A stretch of DNA of 64,000 nucleotides from Pterois miles (lineage: Eukaryota; Chordata; Actinopteri; Perciformes; Scorpaenidae). The stretch lies in contig CAMQGK010000650.1 of assembly GCA_947000775.1 (NCBI GenBank), forward strand, positions 1,128,001 to 1,192,000, written 5' to 3'. Positions 35,556 through 47,018 of this stretch are shown here, piece by piece (position 1 is the stretch's first letter; the number at the start of each line of letters is the position of its first letter). Under the pieces are notes generated by a model. The model was not told where the DNA came from, did not search any database, and saw nothing but the letters and a program-made list of their open reading frames with translations. The position numbers were made by a program, and so were the translations under genes.

Positions 35556-35797
35556 ACACGCTGCATTAATTAGACAAGGTGGAGCACAAAAAGAAATTGT
35601 ATATGTACTGTCTCTATATCCCTTTGGCAATCTAGCTGAGAAAACCCCCGTTTGGGCTGTGATTATGGGAATGATTATCAGGGTCACTGTCTAAGCAAGA
35701 GGTATTAATATAGCTGTACATTTAATTTATTTAAATGCCCAAATATTTCCCCTAAAAAATGTGATCTTGATATGCAACTTTTTTACATCTACAAACT

Positions 35798-35803
35798 ATT
35801 AAA
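35798..35803 (+). promoter_or_regulatory. fmo: Possible polyadenylation signal of FMO A (ATTAAA)
   Basis: ATTAAA, the most common variant signal, lies 243 nt after the stop codon. No AATAAA was seen closer. In FMO B this segment is deleted and AATAAA at 51621-51626 is the nearest candidate. Confidence 0.3.
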
Positions 35804-36689
35804 ATGTATGGTTTACATGTATGTATCAAACCAATAGTTAGCTGCTAATAATTGCTGTCAGCAGTACAATATCCATTCTCTGCAGTGTTCCAGTCATGGT
35901 AAATATTGAAAATCAACACTGACTTAGAGGTGCTTTGTACAATATGCAGAGCATTAATGTAGCAGCAAACAGCTATTGCCTATGTAAAGATGTAGAGGAG
36001 TAATGTCTAGCTGAGCTTCTCTGTGCTTTTCTTTACATAACCATGTATACCTTTTAGTGCATGTGAGCCAGCAGTGTAACATAATTGCGATTGGTCCCAC
36101 GTACACATAAAACCACTCGAGACAATTGCTGTGCCACCATGGAGAAGCTCACCATGCATCTCCAATACTGCAAACCAGCCTTTGACCAGCACCACAGACG
36201 GCAGCCAGAGCACCAAATTCATCTAATTTAACAGCCTGCCGCGGACTCAGCAGCCAATGTTATCATGCACAGAGATTTCAGTAGTTGTGCATTTTCCAGC
36301 ATATGACATGTAAGATTTTAATCCCTGATCCCACTCCATAATAACAAAAAAAAACAGTACTCACCCATTAGAGGTTTATGCTATAGGTCTTGCAAAGTCA
36401 TTAATAACAATGCTTATTAAATATGATAAAAAAAATTTAAAGGTTTACCTGATGTAAAGTTTTGACTGGGCGCGGGTGAATTAATGTTGCATGCAGGCAA
36501 ATGAATGTTTTTCTTTTGATATAAGGTTAGCATTAAGTCTCGTGACCATTTAAGTTGCTTTTCTGACACAACGTATGTTTCTCTCAAGAGGAGATGCAGA
36601 AGTGTAGTTTTCTCTCAGAACACTGGAATTACAATATGCTGAAAGGTTATTATGACATTTTTGCCCAATGATGCAAAAAAAATAAATAA

Positions 36690-37394
36690 ATAAACCATTG
36701 CCTACTTAAGCTTTAACTTTGACAGCAAGTTTACATATTTTCAGAAATGTGATGTCAGGAACCGATCTCACCTTTCAGGAGATAGAGTTGCTGTAAAGAG
36801 GAACACTGAAGGTTAATGGTATTGGATAATTCATTTATTTTACCACCAAACATGTTTTACTGGTCTTTTAATATTTACCAGCCTCACGTTAGTAAGCACC
36901 AGCCTCTGGTTCTCTGCATCGACAGTTTGTATCTGCCTTAAGATAGACTTGTTTGAAGCACCAGAAGGCAGTTTGAACAGTGTGTGTATTATCCCAGTGA
37001 AAGAAACTGTTTGGTGGCATCATTTTGCCTCTAAAACCATCCATGTTTCTGTTGTTGTGATGTAAATCTACACCAAAGATCCTCTGTTTAGAGCTGCCTC
37101 CTTTTCAGTCGGTTAGTCAACTAATCAGTCATTTTGGGCTTTGTCGCATAAGATTTCAATAGTTGTTTTTTATGTTTTTTTCATGCTGAATGACCAGTTT
37201 TTGAGAAACGAATTAACACATCTCCAGTAAACAAAATTTAAAGCAATGTGCTCTTAGTGGAGAAACTCAATTCTACAGATCTGTCAGATAAATCAACTAA
37301 TCAATTAGTTCACAAAATTGTATGACTGTTAGTTGACTGAGAATTTCCTTTCATTTTCAGCTGTTTATTGGATTATGTCCATTAACAGCCAGTG
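36690..37394. other. Spacer between the tandem duplication copies, no gene recognised
   Basis: No coding similarity. It contains phrases such as gttagtcaactaatcagtc that belong to a dispersed repeat also seen near 16980 and 37660. The duplication junction lies at or near its right edge. Confidence 0.5.
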
Positions 37395-38359
37395 AAAGAA
37401 CATGCAGTGACTTGCAGGGCTCCATGAATGAATATAGTACAGGATTTTAATTGCGGATTATTACAGTTATTTAATAATTACCACACGTTTCTTGACCTTT
37501 CTCTGTCTAACATACATTTCAATGACATTTATCATGACATGAAATGACCAAGTCAAACTCTGTGTAGAAAGAGCAGCAGCAGAACACCCAGCTGTTGTGA
37601 ACAACAGATGTGTGAATCACACAGCCGTGAGGTAACGCAGCCGGTCGGGCCCAGGGCTTAGTCAACTAAGACTTCTTTAGTCGCTTTTTTAAACGCTGAA
37701 TGACTTATTTCTAAGCACATCTCTGGTAAAAACAAGATTTAAAGTGGTGCTTTTGAGTGATTCTTTGTGACAAAATTGTTTGAATTAGTCATCTAAGACT
37801 GTCTCTGGTTGAGGACAGCCCTAGTAAAAACCAACAAGAAATGAAAACACATGATGCTGCATGCCAAACAGACTCCCCTCATTTTAACTTTCTTCACTGA
37901 AACCCATTTGTGTACAAGTGTGCGTCCACTTTGTACATGGAGGTTTGCCTACTGTTAAAGGAAGAGGATTTGTGCGTCTCCCTCTTTGTTTTCAGAGGTT
38001 GTTTTGCTCAGTAACACAAGCAGACTAAATTACAGTTTTATCTGATGTGAACTATTGACTGTATGCAGGTGAATGAATGTTTGAATGACAACGTATTTCA
38101 GATAATACGAGGCAGGTCGAGGTAAAAGTCATCATCATCTGCCATCATCATCTGCAATCATCATCTGCCATTTCATTGAATTTCCCCTCGTGGGACTAAT
38201 AAAAGTTGTTGTTGTTCTTCTTCATCATGCCATCTCTCGTGACTATTTATGGTGTTTTTTCTGACACACTATCTTTCTCTTGAGTGTTCGTTGACGAGGA
38301 ATTTCTTTAGTTGGGGACAACCCAACTCTCTTTACATGTCTTGACATGTAACATGTAAC

Positions 38360-38644
38360 TTGCCATTGTTAAGGCAGTGGTGCATCGCCGTCCCTTCAGG
38401 CCACGCCACCCGTGCCGCCATGTGTGGGCGGTTCCTTCTGGCTCACCTCGTGTTGGCGGCCCCGCTGAGGGTCCTAGTCTTCCTTTGGGCCGGCCTGGTG
38501 GGGCTGAGCCGTGTGCTGCTGGGCAGGCACAACGTGACTGATGTGATGTTTGGCTTCTGGATGGGCTACTGCCAGTATAACCTGGTAGAGATGTTGTGGT
38601 TCTCGCCTCAAACCCTGCAAGGGCTGCTGGGACAGTTAGCTTAA
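38360..38644 (+). pseudogene. plpp6: plpp6 exon 2 duplicate, broken
   Basis: This matches exon 2 of plpp6 from ttgccattgttaaggcagtgg to the stop, but with two deletions. The first removes the splice acceptor and the first codons. The second removes 58 nt (equivalent to 19713-19770) holding the RP part of the KxxxxxxRP motif and the following linker. The PSGH and SR-x5-H-x3-D motifs and the C-terminus remain intact. No exon 1 was duplicated, so there is no plausible promoter or start. It is a non-functional fragment left by a duplication breakpoint inside plpp6 intron 1. Confidence 0.9.
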
Positions 38645-38931
38645 TATGAAGGATTGGAGGAGGAGGAGACATGGTGGTCTGAATTGTGATTGTTTGAGCA
38701 TCTGTACACTTTTTTCTTTTAGTCTAAAATAAAATACAAATGGTCGTTTGGCTAGAGAAGAGAGCTCGATGAAATACCTGACACAAGCATAATAAGTAGG
38801 ATTTGATGGTTGCAGTTTGTTTTTTGTTATCCGCTTTTCAGTTAATGCCGACACAAACAGAAGTCAGTGATAAAAAAAATATTTAACACTAATATCAAAG
38901 TAAATAATGAATCAGTGGGAATATGTCCTAA

Positions 38932-39676
38932 TCCAAGGAGTCAAACATACGGCCCAAGGCCCAGAACCGGCCCTCAAAAGGGTCCAGTCCGGCCCACTGG
39001 ATGACTTTGCCATGTGTAAAAAATTGCAGAAATGTATGAAGTTTATTTTTTCATGGGTCAATTCTGAAATGTTTTGTCATATTAATGACTTTCAATGGGA
39101 ATTATTTCCAAATTTAAGTTAAAATAAAGTCAGAGTTTTGACACAGAAAGCCAAAATAATGAGATATTAAGTCAAATTTAGTATTAGTTTTAATAGAAAG
39201 TCACAATTAAGAGAATTAAGTTAAACGTTTGACTTAAACTTGGAGAGTCAAACTTAAAAGATACGACTTAAAGCTATGTATATTTAACGTGAAAAATGAA
39301 ATTTTCATTTGATTTTGAAATGTTTTGTCACATTTATGACTTTTTATGGGAATTAAGTCCAGGTTTTAAGCAAATGATATACAATTTTTGACTCAGTAAG
39401 CCGAAGTTATGAGATATTAAGTTGAATGTATTACTTTTTAAGTCAATGAATAATTAATTCCAATTTTGCAGTTAAATGCACTTTTGTTTGTGTTTTGGGC
39501 CAATTTTTCATTAATTGTGATCATTTTCAGAATGTACTTGTACGTCTTTACGCTAACAGGAAGGGGACATTTGAAGGTGTTGTTATTTAGAGGTTACTGT
39601 GCAGTGGTTTTACTGTCCCACTGGACATCAAACTGGACTGTATGTGGCCCCTGAAGTAAAATGAGTTTGACACCTC
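38932..39676. mobile_element. Non-autonomous hAT-like element, copy B
   Basis: Counterpart of 20310-21048, with the same tgtcctaa direct repeats at 38924-38931 and 39677-39684. It is shared by both duplication copies. Confidence 0.75.
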
Positions 39677-40129
39677 TGTCCTAAACAGTTCTAACAAACC
39701 GTGATGAAATTCCTTGTTTAAAGTTTCAAAGTCTCCAGTAGAAACTGCACTTTAGTCACTGCTCACAAACGACAATTTCTAAACCTACTTGTTGCACAGT
39801 GTGCTCACAGTTGTAAGCCTCCTCCGGTTATTTCCCTATAAGGCCAGGGATAATGGGAGGACCTTGCCCAACTTGTCCCGACCTGACCTCTGTCTTTAGG
39901 GCAATTCTTTTAGGAAAAAGAGCTGATTTTGATATACGATCTCCTCACAAAGCAGTTTACGGTTTATGACCCTGTTCACCTGCAGATCTGTGAGCCTCAG
40001 CCTCTGTCACAGAGCGAACTGAACTTTAATTTCCTCCTTGCATGACAACATCTGATAGGATTACACATTGTGTTTCAAGTAGGCAAACCCAAACCCCCAT
40101 AAACCTGAATTTCACCCATTTATGATACT

Positions 40130-41440
40130 GGTTGTGGCGGTATGAGGGCTGATACAATATTATGGTAAAGATTTAAGCTTAAACCCTGGGCCACCCTGGG
40201 AATTTCACCCAGGGAATTCTTAGTAAATACAAATGGGAATAGAGAGGCACCAAGCAATACAGGGAAGGGCAGGAGACGTGGTTCAAACTGTGACAAATAT
40301 TGAACTAATTTTATTTAGTTGGTCACAATATATTAAAATGACTGATAAAGGAAAACTAAAGTGCTAACACCTTGATCCAGTGCTGAGGCTTACCGACAGT
40401 GATAGGACATCCAAATGAAGAGGAGCACCCCACTCATATGTGACACAGCAAACCTGAAATGCTCAGAAAACACAAATCCAGGATCACACCTCACACAAAG
40501 CCAAACCAGGGACAAGGAGAAGGGGAAGCACAATGAGTTCACACAGTAAACTAAGCCAGAGAGGAAAATATGCCAGCAGGTCAAACTAAAAAAAAAAAAA
40601 AACATGCAAACAAAGATCATTAAACTATCTCATTACTAGCAACTTAGCAGACAAACAATACCAAACGAGTTAACAAAAAATGAGTTACCAAATCAACAAA
40701 TGAACATAATCATTTAATTAAGATGAAAAATAAATTATAACTGACCAACCTATGAATTAAAAAGAATACAATGCACTCAGAGAAAACAGATAAAGTAGAT
40801 AAAATGTCCTGATCACCTATAACCCTCCTCACACACGCTCACTTTCATCCACGCACAGCCAGTTAGTGTGTATGACCATCCACCCGGCTCTCAGTCCTCA
40901 CAAACACCCACGCGTCCACACGCACACAGTGCCGACTGGGCAACAGTCACGGAGGCCGGAGAACCGGGGACACGCAGCAGGTTCACGAGGTAACCCCAAG
41001 CCAGCGCACACCGAGGGGCGGCGAAGCAGCGGTGTTCCCACGCTTATCTTAGACTTCAACCACAGGTTCGATCAGCTGCCGTCCTCCCGGGGAGGAGAAC
41101 GACTCGGAGGCTCCGCACCGCTCCGTGCTAACCGGAGCATCTGTGGTGCGCCGGTGATGCGCTCAGGGTGCGCTGCGTGCTCTGACAGCACATGTCTAAA
41201 CATCGGAGGTCACCGCGATTATACTGGCCAACGTGGACCACCGAATGGAGAGCAGAGACGGAGATGAAAGGCCGGGAAGTGGGAGGACCTTCGAGCCGGG
41301 GAGAGAGAGGTCGAGGGAGGGACACAGCCGCGTACTGAGCCCTGATGGATTCATGAGCCAGGTGAAGGGCAGTAAAGCAGGTTTGCCTGCATTCAGCCGC
41401 AGCAGCACATCATACTGCTACGATCATACTGCTACGATCA
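40130..41440. other. Copy B-specific insertion with a CpG-rich half, unclassified
   Basis: Copy A reads continuously across this site (about 21501), while copy B carries about 1.3 kb of extra sequence. The first part is A+T-rich. About 40850-41410 is rich in CpG and G+C, unlike anything nearby. The open frames there (for example 40866-41267 plus) show no recognised domain. No convincing terminal repeats or target-site duplication could be found. It may be an unclassified mobile element, an LTR or a transposed promoter-type CpG island. Confidence 0.6.
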
Positions 41441-41798
41441 GTTTCAATGTCACTAAAACAGTGATGTGACAGTGTCAAAGGAATAAAGATAGCAATCAGA
41501 AATGTATATGTGCTTTAGTATTTAAACACCAAATTATGATTTTTTTTATCACACTAGTTTCTAAAATGTTTACTTTTCAAGACATGTTGTTCAAAGTTAG
41601 AAGAAGTGTGTGGGAACCCTCTTCTCTTGGCACTGACAGTCTGTGATGGTGTAATGAGGCTGAACACTGACATACTGAGGAGGGAAAGCCACACAATGAA
41701 AGGACTTGAGTCTCAGGTAGTAGGGTGGTATCCTATATCTTTACATCTTCACTGTAAAGTAATGAATGTCCATTTACTAATCAGAATCTGCTGAACTG

Positions 41799-42177
41799 GG
41801 CTGCACGGTGGTGTAGTGGTTAGCGCTGTCGCCTCACAGCAAGAGGGTCGCAGGTTCGATTCCAGCTTGCGGCTCTTCTGTGTGGAGTTTGCATGTTCTC
41901 CCCGTGTAAGCGTGGGTTTTCTCCGGGTACTCCGGCTTCCTCCCACCATCCAAAGACATGCTGTTTAGGTTAATTGATGACTCTAAATTGCCCGTAGGTG
42001 TGGCTGTGCGCGTGAATGGTTGTCTGTCTATATGTTGTCTGTTTCTATGTGCCCTGCGATGGACTGGCGACCTGTCCAGGGTGTACCCTGCCTTCGCCCA
42101 ATGCCAGCTGGGATCGGCTCCAGCCTCCCCGCGACCCCTAACGGGATAAGCGGTTGACGATGGATGGATGGATGGAT
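41799..42177 (+). mobile_element. tRNA-headed SINE in copy B with exact 15-bp target-site duplication
   Basis: This is the most intact member in the window. The head contains ggtggtgtagtggttagc and the B-box-like ggttcgattcc, followed by the full body, gataagcggttgacgatgg and (ATGG)n. gaatctgctgaactg is repeated exactly at 41784-41798 and 42178-42192 and is present once at the empty site in copy A (about 21841). Confidence 0.92.
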
Positions 42178-42444
42178 GAATCTGCTGAACTGAGGAAAAC
42201 AATCAGTTTGGCGTGATGAGTAAAGGATCAGATTTGCTGTTTTACTGAGAAAAAACTATGACTAAATGTATAATACATGAATATGTCTCTTCTACAGAAG
42301 CCCTGATTCTAGTGATTTAAGTCTAATTTAAATTGTTTTCTCTAATGTGTTTATGACTTAAGAACAAGTGGAAAAAGGTTTTACTGTTGTATTTGTAAAA
42401 TCCGTTAAACAATCTGTGAAACAGGTGAAAAAATGTTGAAATTC

Positions 42445-43325
42445 GGGCTGTCAATCAATTCAAATGTTTAATTGTGATTAATCAAGACCGTCCATAGTAA
42501 TCATGATTAATCACAAACAAATCACACATTTTTCTTTAAAAATTTACCTCGAATGGATTTGTCAGATATTTAGTAGTCTTATCAGCATGTTACAACGTGA
42601 TCAACGAAGATGCCAACTTGGGTTCTAGCAAATTTTGCTGAATATTTTGTAATTTTTTTCTCACTTTTTCATATTGTGTAGTGCTTAGTACTGTACAAGT
42701 TTACTAGGGCTGTCAATCAATTAAAATATTTAGTCACGACTAATAGCATGATTTTCCATAGGTAACTGTGATTAATTGCAAATGAAATGAACATTTTTTA
42801 TCTGTTCAAAATGTACCTTAAAAGGAAACGCAAGTATATATTTATTATTTGAAATCAATTAACAACTCAAATCAATGACAGATATTGTCCAGAAACCCTC
42901 ACAGGTACATTTAGTATAAAAATATGCTCAAATCATAACATGGCAAACTGCAGCCCAACAGGCAACAACAGCTGTCAGTGTGCTGACTTGACTATGACTT
43001 GATCCAAACTGACTGTGATTATCATAAAGTGGACATGTCTGTAAAGCCAAATACCCATTGAACCCATTTACATCCACATATGTTGAGGTCAGAGGTCAAG
43101 GGACCCCTTTGAATGAAATGACCATGCGAGTTAGTGTAAGTTTGAAGCATTATTTCGCCTGTTTATGTGGATTTATGTGGATTCCTTAGGTTTTCTAGTT
43201 TCATATGATACCACTAAGCCGGCTGGAACATAATAATGACAAGTTGCATTAATGCGTTAAAGAAATTAGTGCCGTTAAAACAAATTTTCGTGAAGGCATC
43301 ATTAATGCATTACCTTTGACAGCAC
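42445..43325. mobile_element. Non-autonomous DNA-transposon-like repeat, copy B
   Basis: Counterpart of 22108-22970, beginning gggctgtcaatcaattc and ending cctttgacagcac. It differs from copy A by small indels. Confidence 0.65.
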
Positions 43326-43370
43326 TTGTTAAAATGACAACAAACTTTTTCACAGTTTTGTGAAAATGTA

Positions 43371-44830
43371 CAGTACGTGCTTTGCAAAAGTTTTAAGCAG
43401 GTCTGGAGAGAATGCTGTAAACTAAGAATGCTGTAAAAAAAAAGTGTTAATAGTTTATTGTCATCAATTAACAAAATGCGGTGAATGAACAGAAGAGAAT
43501 CTAAATCAAATCAATTTTTGGTGTGACCACCCTTTGCCTTCAAAACAGCATCGGTTCCTCTAGGTACACTTGCACACAGTTTTGAAGGACCTTGGCTGGT
43601 AGGTTGTTGTAAACATCTTGGAGATCTTCTGTGCATGTAGGCTTCCTCAGATCCTTCTGTCTCTTCCTGTAATCCCCGACAGACTCGATGATGTTGAGAT
43701 CAGGGCTCTGTGGAGACCATATCATCACTTCCAGGACTTCTTGTTCTTCTATACGCTGAAAATAGTTGTTAATGACACTGGCTGTATGTTTGGGGTCGTT
43801 GTCCTGCTGCAGAATAAATTTGGGGCCAATCATAGACCTCCCTGATGGCACTGCATGATGGACAAGTATCTGCCTGTATTTCTCAGCACTGAGGACACCA
43901 TTAATCCTGACCAAATCTCCAGCTCTGTTCGCAGAAATGCAGCCCCAAACGTGCAAGGACCCTCCACCATGCTTCACTGTTGCCTGCAGATACTCGTTAT
44001 TGTACTGCTCTCCAGCCTTTCAGCAAACAGCCTGCCTTCTGCTGCAGACAAATATTTCAAATTCTGACTCATCAGTCCAGAGCACCTGCTGCCATTTTTC
44101 TGCACCCCAGTTCCAATGTTTTCGTGCATAGTTGAGTCGCTTGGCCTTGTTTCCATGTCGGCGGTATGGTTTTTAGGCTGCAACTCTTCAGTGAAGACCA
44201 CTTCTGGCCAGACTTCTCTGGACAGGAGATGGGTGGACCTGGGTCCTGCTGGTTTTTGCCAGTTCTGAGCTGATGGTACTGCAGGACATCTTCTGATTTC
44301 GAAGGGAAATAAGCTTGATGTGTTTTTCATCAAATTTCATTGTCCGACCTCTGCGTCTATGGTCCTTAATGTTGCCCGTTTCTTTGTGCTTCTTCAGAGG
44401 AGCTTGAACAGCACAACTAGAAACCACAGTCTGCTTTGAAATCTTTGTCAGAGACCTTGCTGATGCAGGCACTACATTGTGCCTGGTTGCTGTGCTCAGT
44501 CTTGCCATAGTGTATGACTTGTGACATGAAACTGTCTTCCACAGCCTCACCTTGGTAGCAGTTTGACTGTTCCTCACCCAGTTTTAGGCCTCCTACTCAG
44601 CTTTTTCTGTTTCAGTTAATCACTGTGTTTCAACCTACATGTGAAATCATTAACACTTGTTTGGTATAACTGGTTGATCGTACACAAGTGTGCCTGTAGT
44701 GTCCACTCACTTATCATTTTGTACATTGATAGAAATAAACTATTATTATTTTTATCATTTATTAGTATTTTTGAAAGTATTCTTAGTTTACAGCATTTTC
44801 TCACACCTGCCTAAAAGTTTTACAGAGCAC
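43371..44830 (-). mobile_element. Tc1-like transposon, third family, nearly full length
   Basis: The left end is TA-cagtacgtgctttgcaaaag and the right end reads cctaaaagttttacagagca. The minus-strand transposase is in three overlapping frames. 44577-44188 is the DNA-binding region with the GRRR-like hinge DHRRRGRTMK. 44333-43974 is the middle. 43977-43540 holds the KHGGGSLHVWGCIS and NDPKHTASV catalytic blocks and SPQSPDLNIIES with the last acidic residue. Frameshifts separate the pieces, so it is inactive as read. The shorter counterpart in copy A is at 25195-25826. Confidence 0.9.
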
Positions 44831-45890
44831 TATGTGAACGTAAAGAAAATTCTTGCCATAGTTTCTTATCTTCTAATTCAAACATGATACCACATGGCAC
44901 AGTGGGGCGATTTCTTGTGACCTTAATCCTTTGTCGTGGGGTTTCATAATGTTTTAAGTTTCCCACAAATTCTCAGCAAAAGCCAATAATCTGTAAAGGG
45001 ATTAACAGCCAATTGCCATTTTTTCCAAAGTTGCTGAGACTAAAGAAATTTCAACAAAAGTAAAGGAAGTGTTGTGCATGTATTATTGCACTGACTTTGG
45101 CTGCCATGTGAGGACATGACCGCTCTGTCAGGACAACGCAGATTATTGATAAGTAAAAGCTGGCTCTGATCCCAGGTATGCAGGTGTCCTGCATAGGCCA
45201 CAGTAATTCACCAGTGATCTTCCCATAGTGGGCGATAAGATGGCCAGCGAGTGTTGTAGCTTCCATTCTTTTTATTTTAATACCCACCTGTCGTAAATCT
45301 AAATATGCTGGACAGGGAACTCTGTGACCAAATGATTGTCATGATTTGGTTAATATCATAATTTTTTTGCTATTTTACATGTTTATATTGAAAAATGAGA
45401 AAACAGAAACAAAACATGACCTAGGCTCTGGTAGCCGTGACACATGTCACCTGTTTACTTGTTTGCTTATTCAGTTTTCAAAGATTCAGCATATATCACA
45501 TCCGTGACTGCACACTGTCAAACATGAAGCCAGCTGCAATATATTTCACTGCACTCAGTTTCGCCTGCAATATACTATAAATGATACTGTGTGTTTCCTG
45601 TATAGATCTGTCTTACTCTTAATCTATATAAATCTGCCTGTATGGTCATGTGGTTGCACTGTGTTGATTAATGTTCAGTGGATTTGAACCTTGCTGCTCA
45701 GTATTCCCTGAGAGTAGACAGACACAATCATTGCTACTCAGATACACAATGACACTTGATTCAAATCAGAGAACAAAAACTGAACTTTAGTCTAAATCAT
45801 ACCCATAATAATATCAATCATTTGAGTATACACAATTGTATTTGGTTGTTGCCTTTTTAGGGTAGACTTAGAAAAATGAAGTCAGTCACC
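44831..45890. other. Non-coding flank upstream of FMO B
   Basis: It matches copy A (25827-27190) apart from indels. No coding segment is recognised. Confidence 0.5.
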
Positions 45891-45901
45891 GCCCATCCAT
45901 C

Positions 45902-45965
45902 TATAAAAATGTGCTCAGGTTATCATGCCTTGTCTTCCACAAAAAACCAACCTGAAAGTATCAAG
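45902..45965 (+). promoter_or_regulatory. fmo: Predicted promoter and non-coding first exon of FMO B
   Basis: A consensus TATA box (tataaaaa, 45902-45909) is followed by the conserved short exon ending tatcaag|gtaagaag, with its donor at 45966. The partner acceptor lies just before ATG 47019. FMO A has cataaaag in the same place, so the TATA core differs between the copies. Confidence 0.55.
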
Positions 45966-47018
45966 GTAAGAAGGTTCTGGTGTATTTTACTGCAGAATTC
46001 TGGTATTTTATGGTGCCACTGTTGATTGAACCGCTTTGGCTGAGAAAATGTCATCCAGTAGGTCATTTTAAAGTTTCACTGCTTTTCTTTCTACTTCTAC
46101 GAGCTGAGAAAGTTTTATGACACAATCCGAGATCAGGCGTCATTACATTACAAGTTCAGTAATATTGCTTTATGCCGTATGTACAATCAGGAATATTTTC
46201 AAAGTAGTTTTGTAATCTAATGTAAATTGGAGTGGGAGCTGGTACAAAGACGTTAGATATCTGATCTCTCTCCTTTGCGTCATTAGGCTAGTTAAATAAA
46301 TATTTTATTATTTACTGATATTACAGCCTTTGTCTGAACATTTAATACATCTGGAAAAGTTTGCTCCATTAATATCATATTCTAGAAAAAAAAAGTTTCA
46401 TTATTTTTTTTCACAAATGAAAAAATGAGTTATGCAAAACAAAACAGTTCACTAATTATTTTATTTCAAAAAGGATGTGAACATTGGATCATACTGATGC
46501 TGCATTATGAATCTCCCAAAGAACCTGAGTGCACAAGAAAAACTCACAATAAGCCGGAGAGAAAAATGTAGTAATAGTGCCAGCACTGCCAGGTACAGAC
46601 TCCCAGCTGAGTGCACGCACACAATCAAAGCCTCCAAAGCATGTGAGGACACGTCTGATACAGACAGAATTTAGAAAAAATAAAACCTACAGAATGATCT
46701 ACCTGTTTCGTGGGCCACTTGCACCAAAAAGAGGGCGGCTGCTTCGGCTCAAAAGAAACGTCGACCAAATGGCCCATCCAGCCCTGGCTGGGATGAAACT
46801 GAGCTTTATTGATGTCAATGCCTGCAAACACAAAATAAATAATAATAAGAATAAAGTCATATTCTATACAGGATCTATGTGTTTTTCACAGTCAGTTTTT
46901 GGCACAAGATTTTAGCACACATTAAGGTTCAGGTTTCAGAGCAACAATATGTTCAGATCTGTTAATCTTACAGTAACCAGTTGAACCGATTTTTCCCTTG
47001 TCTCGGTGCAGCTCCATC

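Larger units (their letters stand above)
17135..36680 (+). repeat. Tandem segmental duplication, copy A
   Basis: The sequence from gcagggctccatgaatgaat (about 17150) onward matches 37395-52535 in the same order. The match covers plpp6 exon 2, its 3' flank, two hAT-like repeats, a Tc1 remnant, the FMO 5' region, all ten FMO coding exons and about 1 kb beyond. The left edge lies in plpp6 intron 1. Matching resumes beyond the FMO A stop at 36312-36500 and 36596-36680. Several kilobases of insertions and deletions separate the copies. Confidence 0.85.

Noticed and set aside
35304..35687. Minus-strand 127-codon open frame overlapping the last FMO A exon
   Set aside because: Antisense shadow of a G+C-rich coding exon; the copy B counterpart is not preserved as an open frame of similar length.
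40866..41267. Plus-strand 133-codon open frame in the CpG-rich insertion
   Set aside because: High G+C removes stop codons by chance; no domain or splice partner recognised. The DNA segment itself is kept as a finding.
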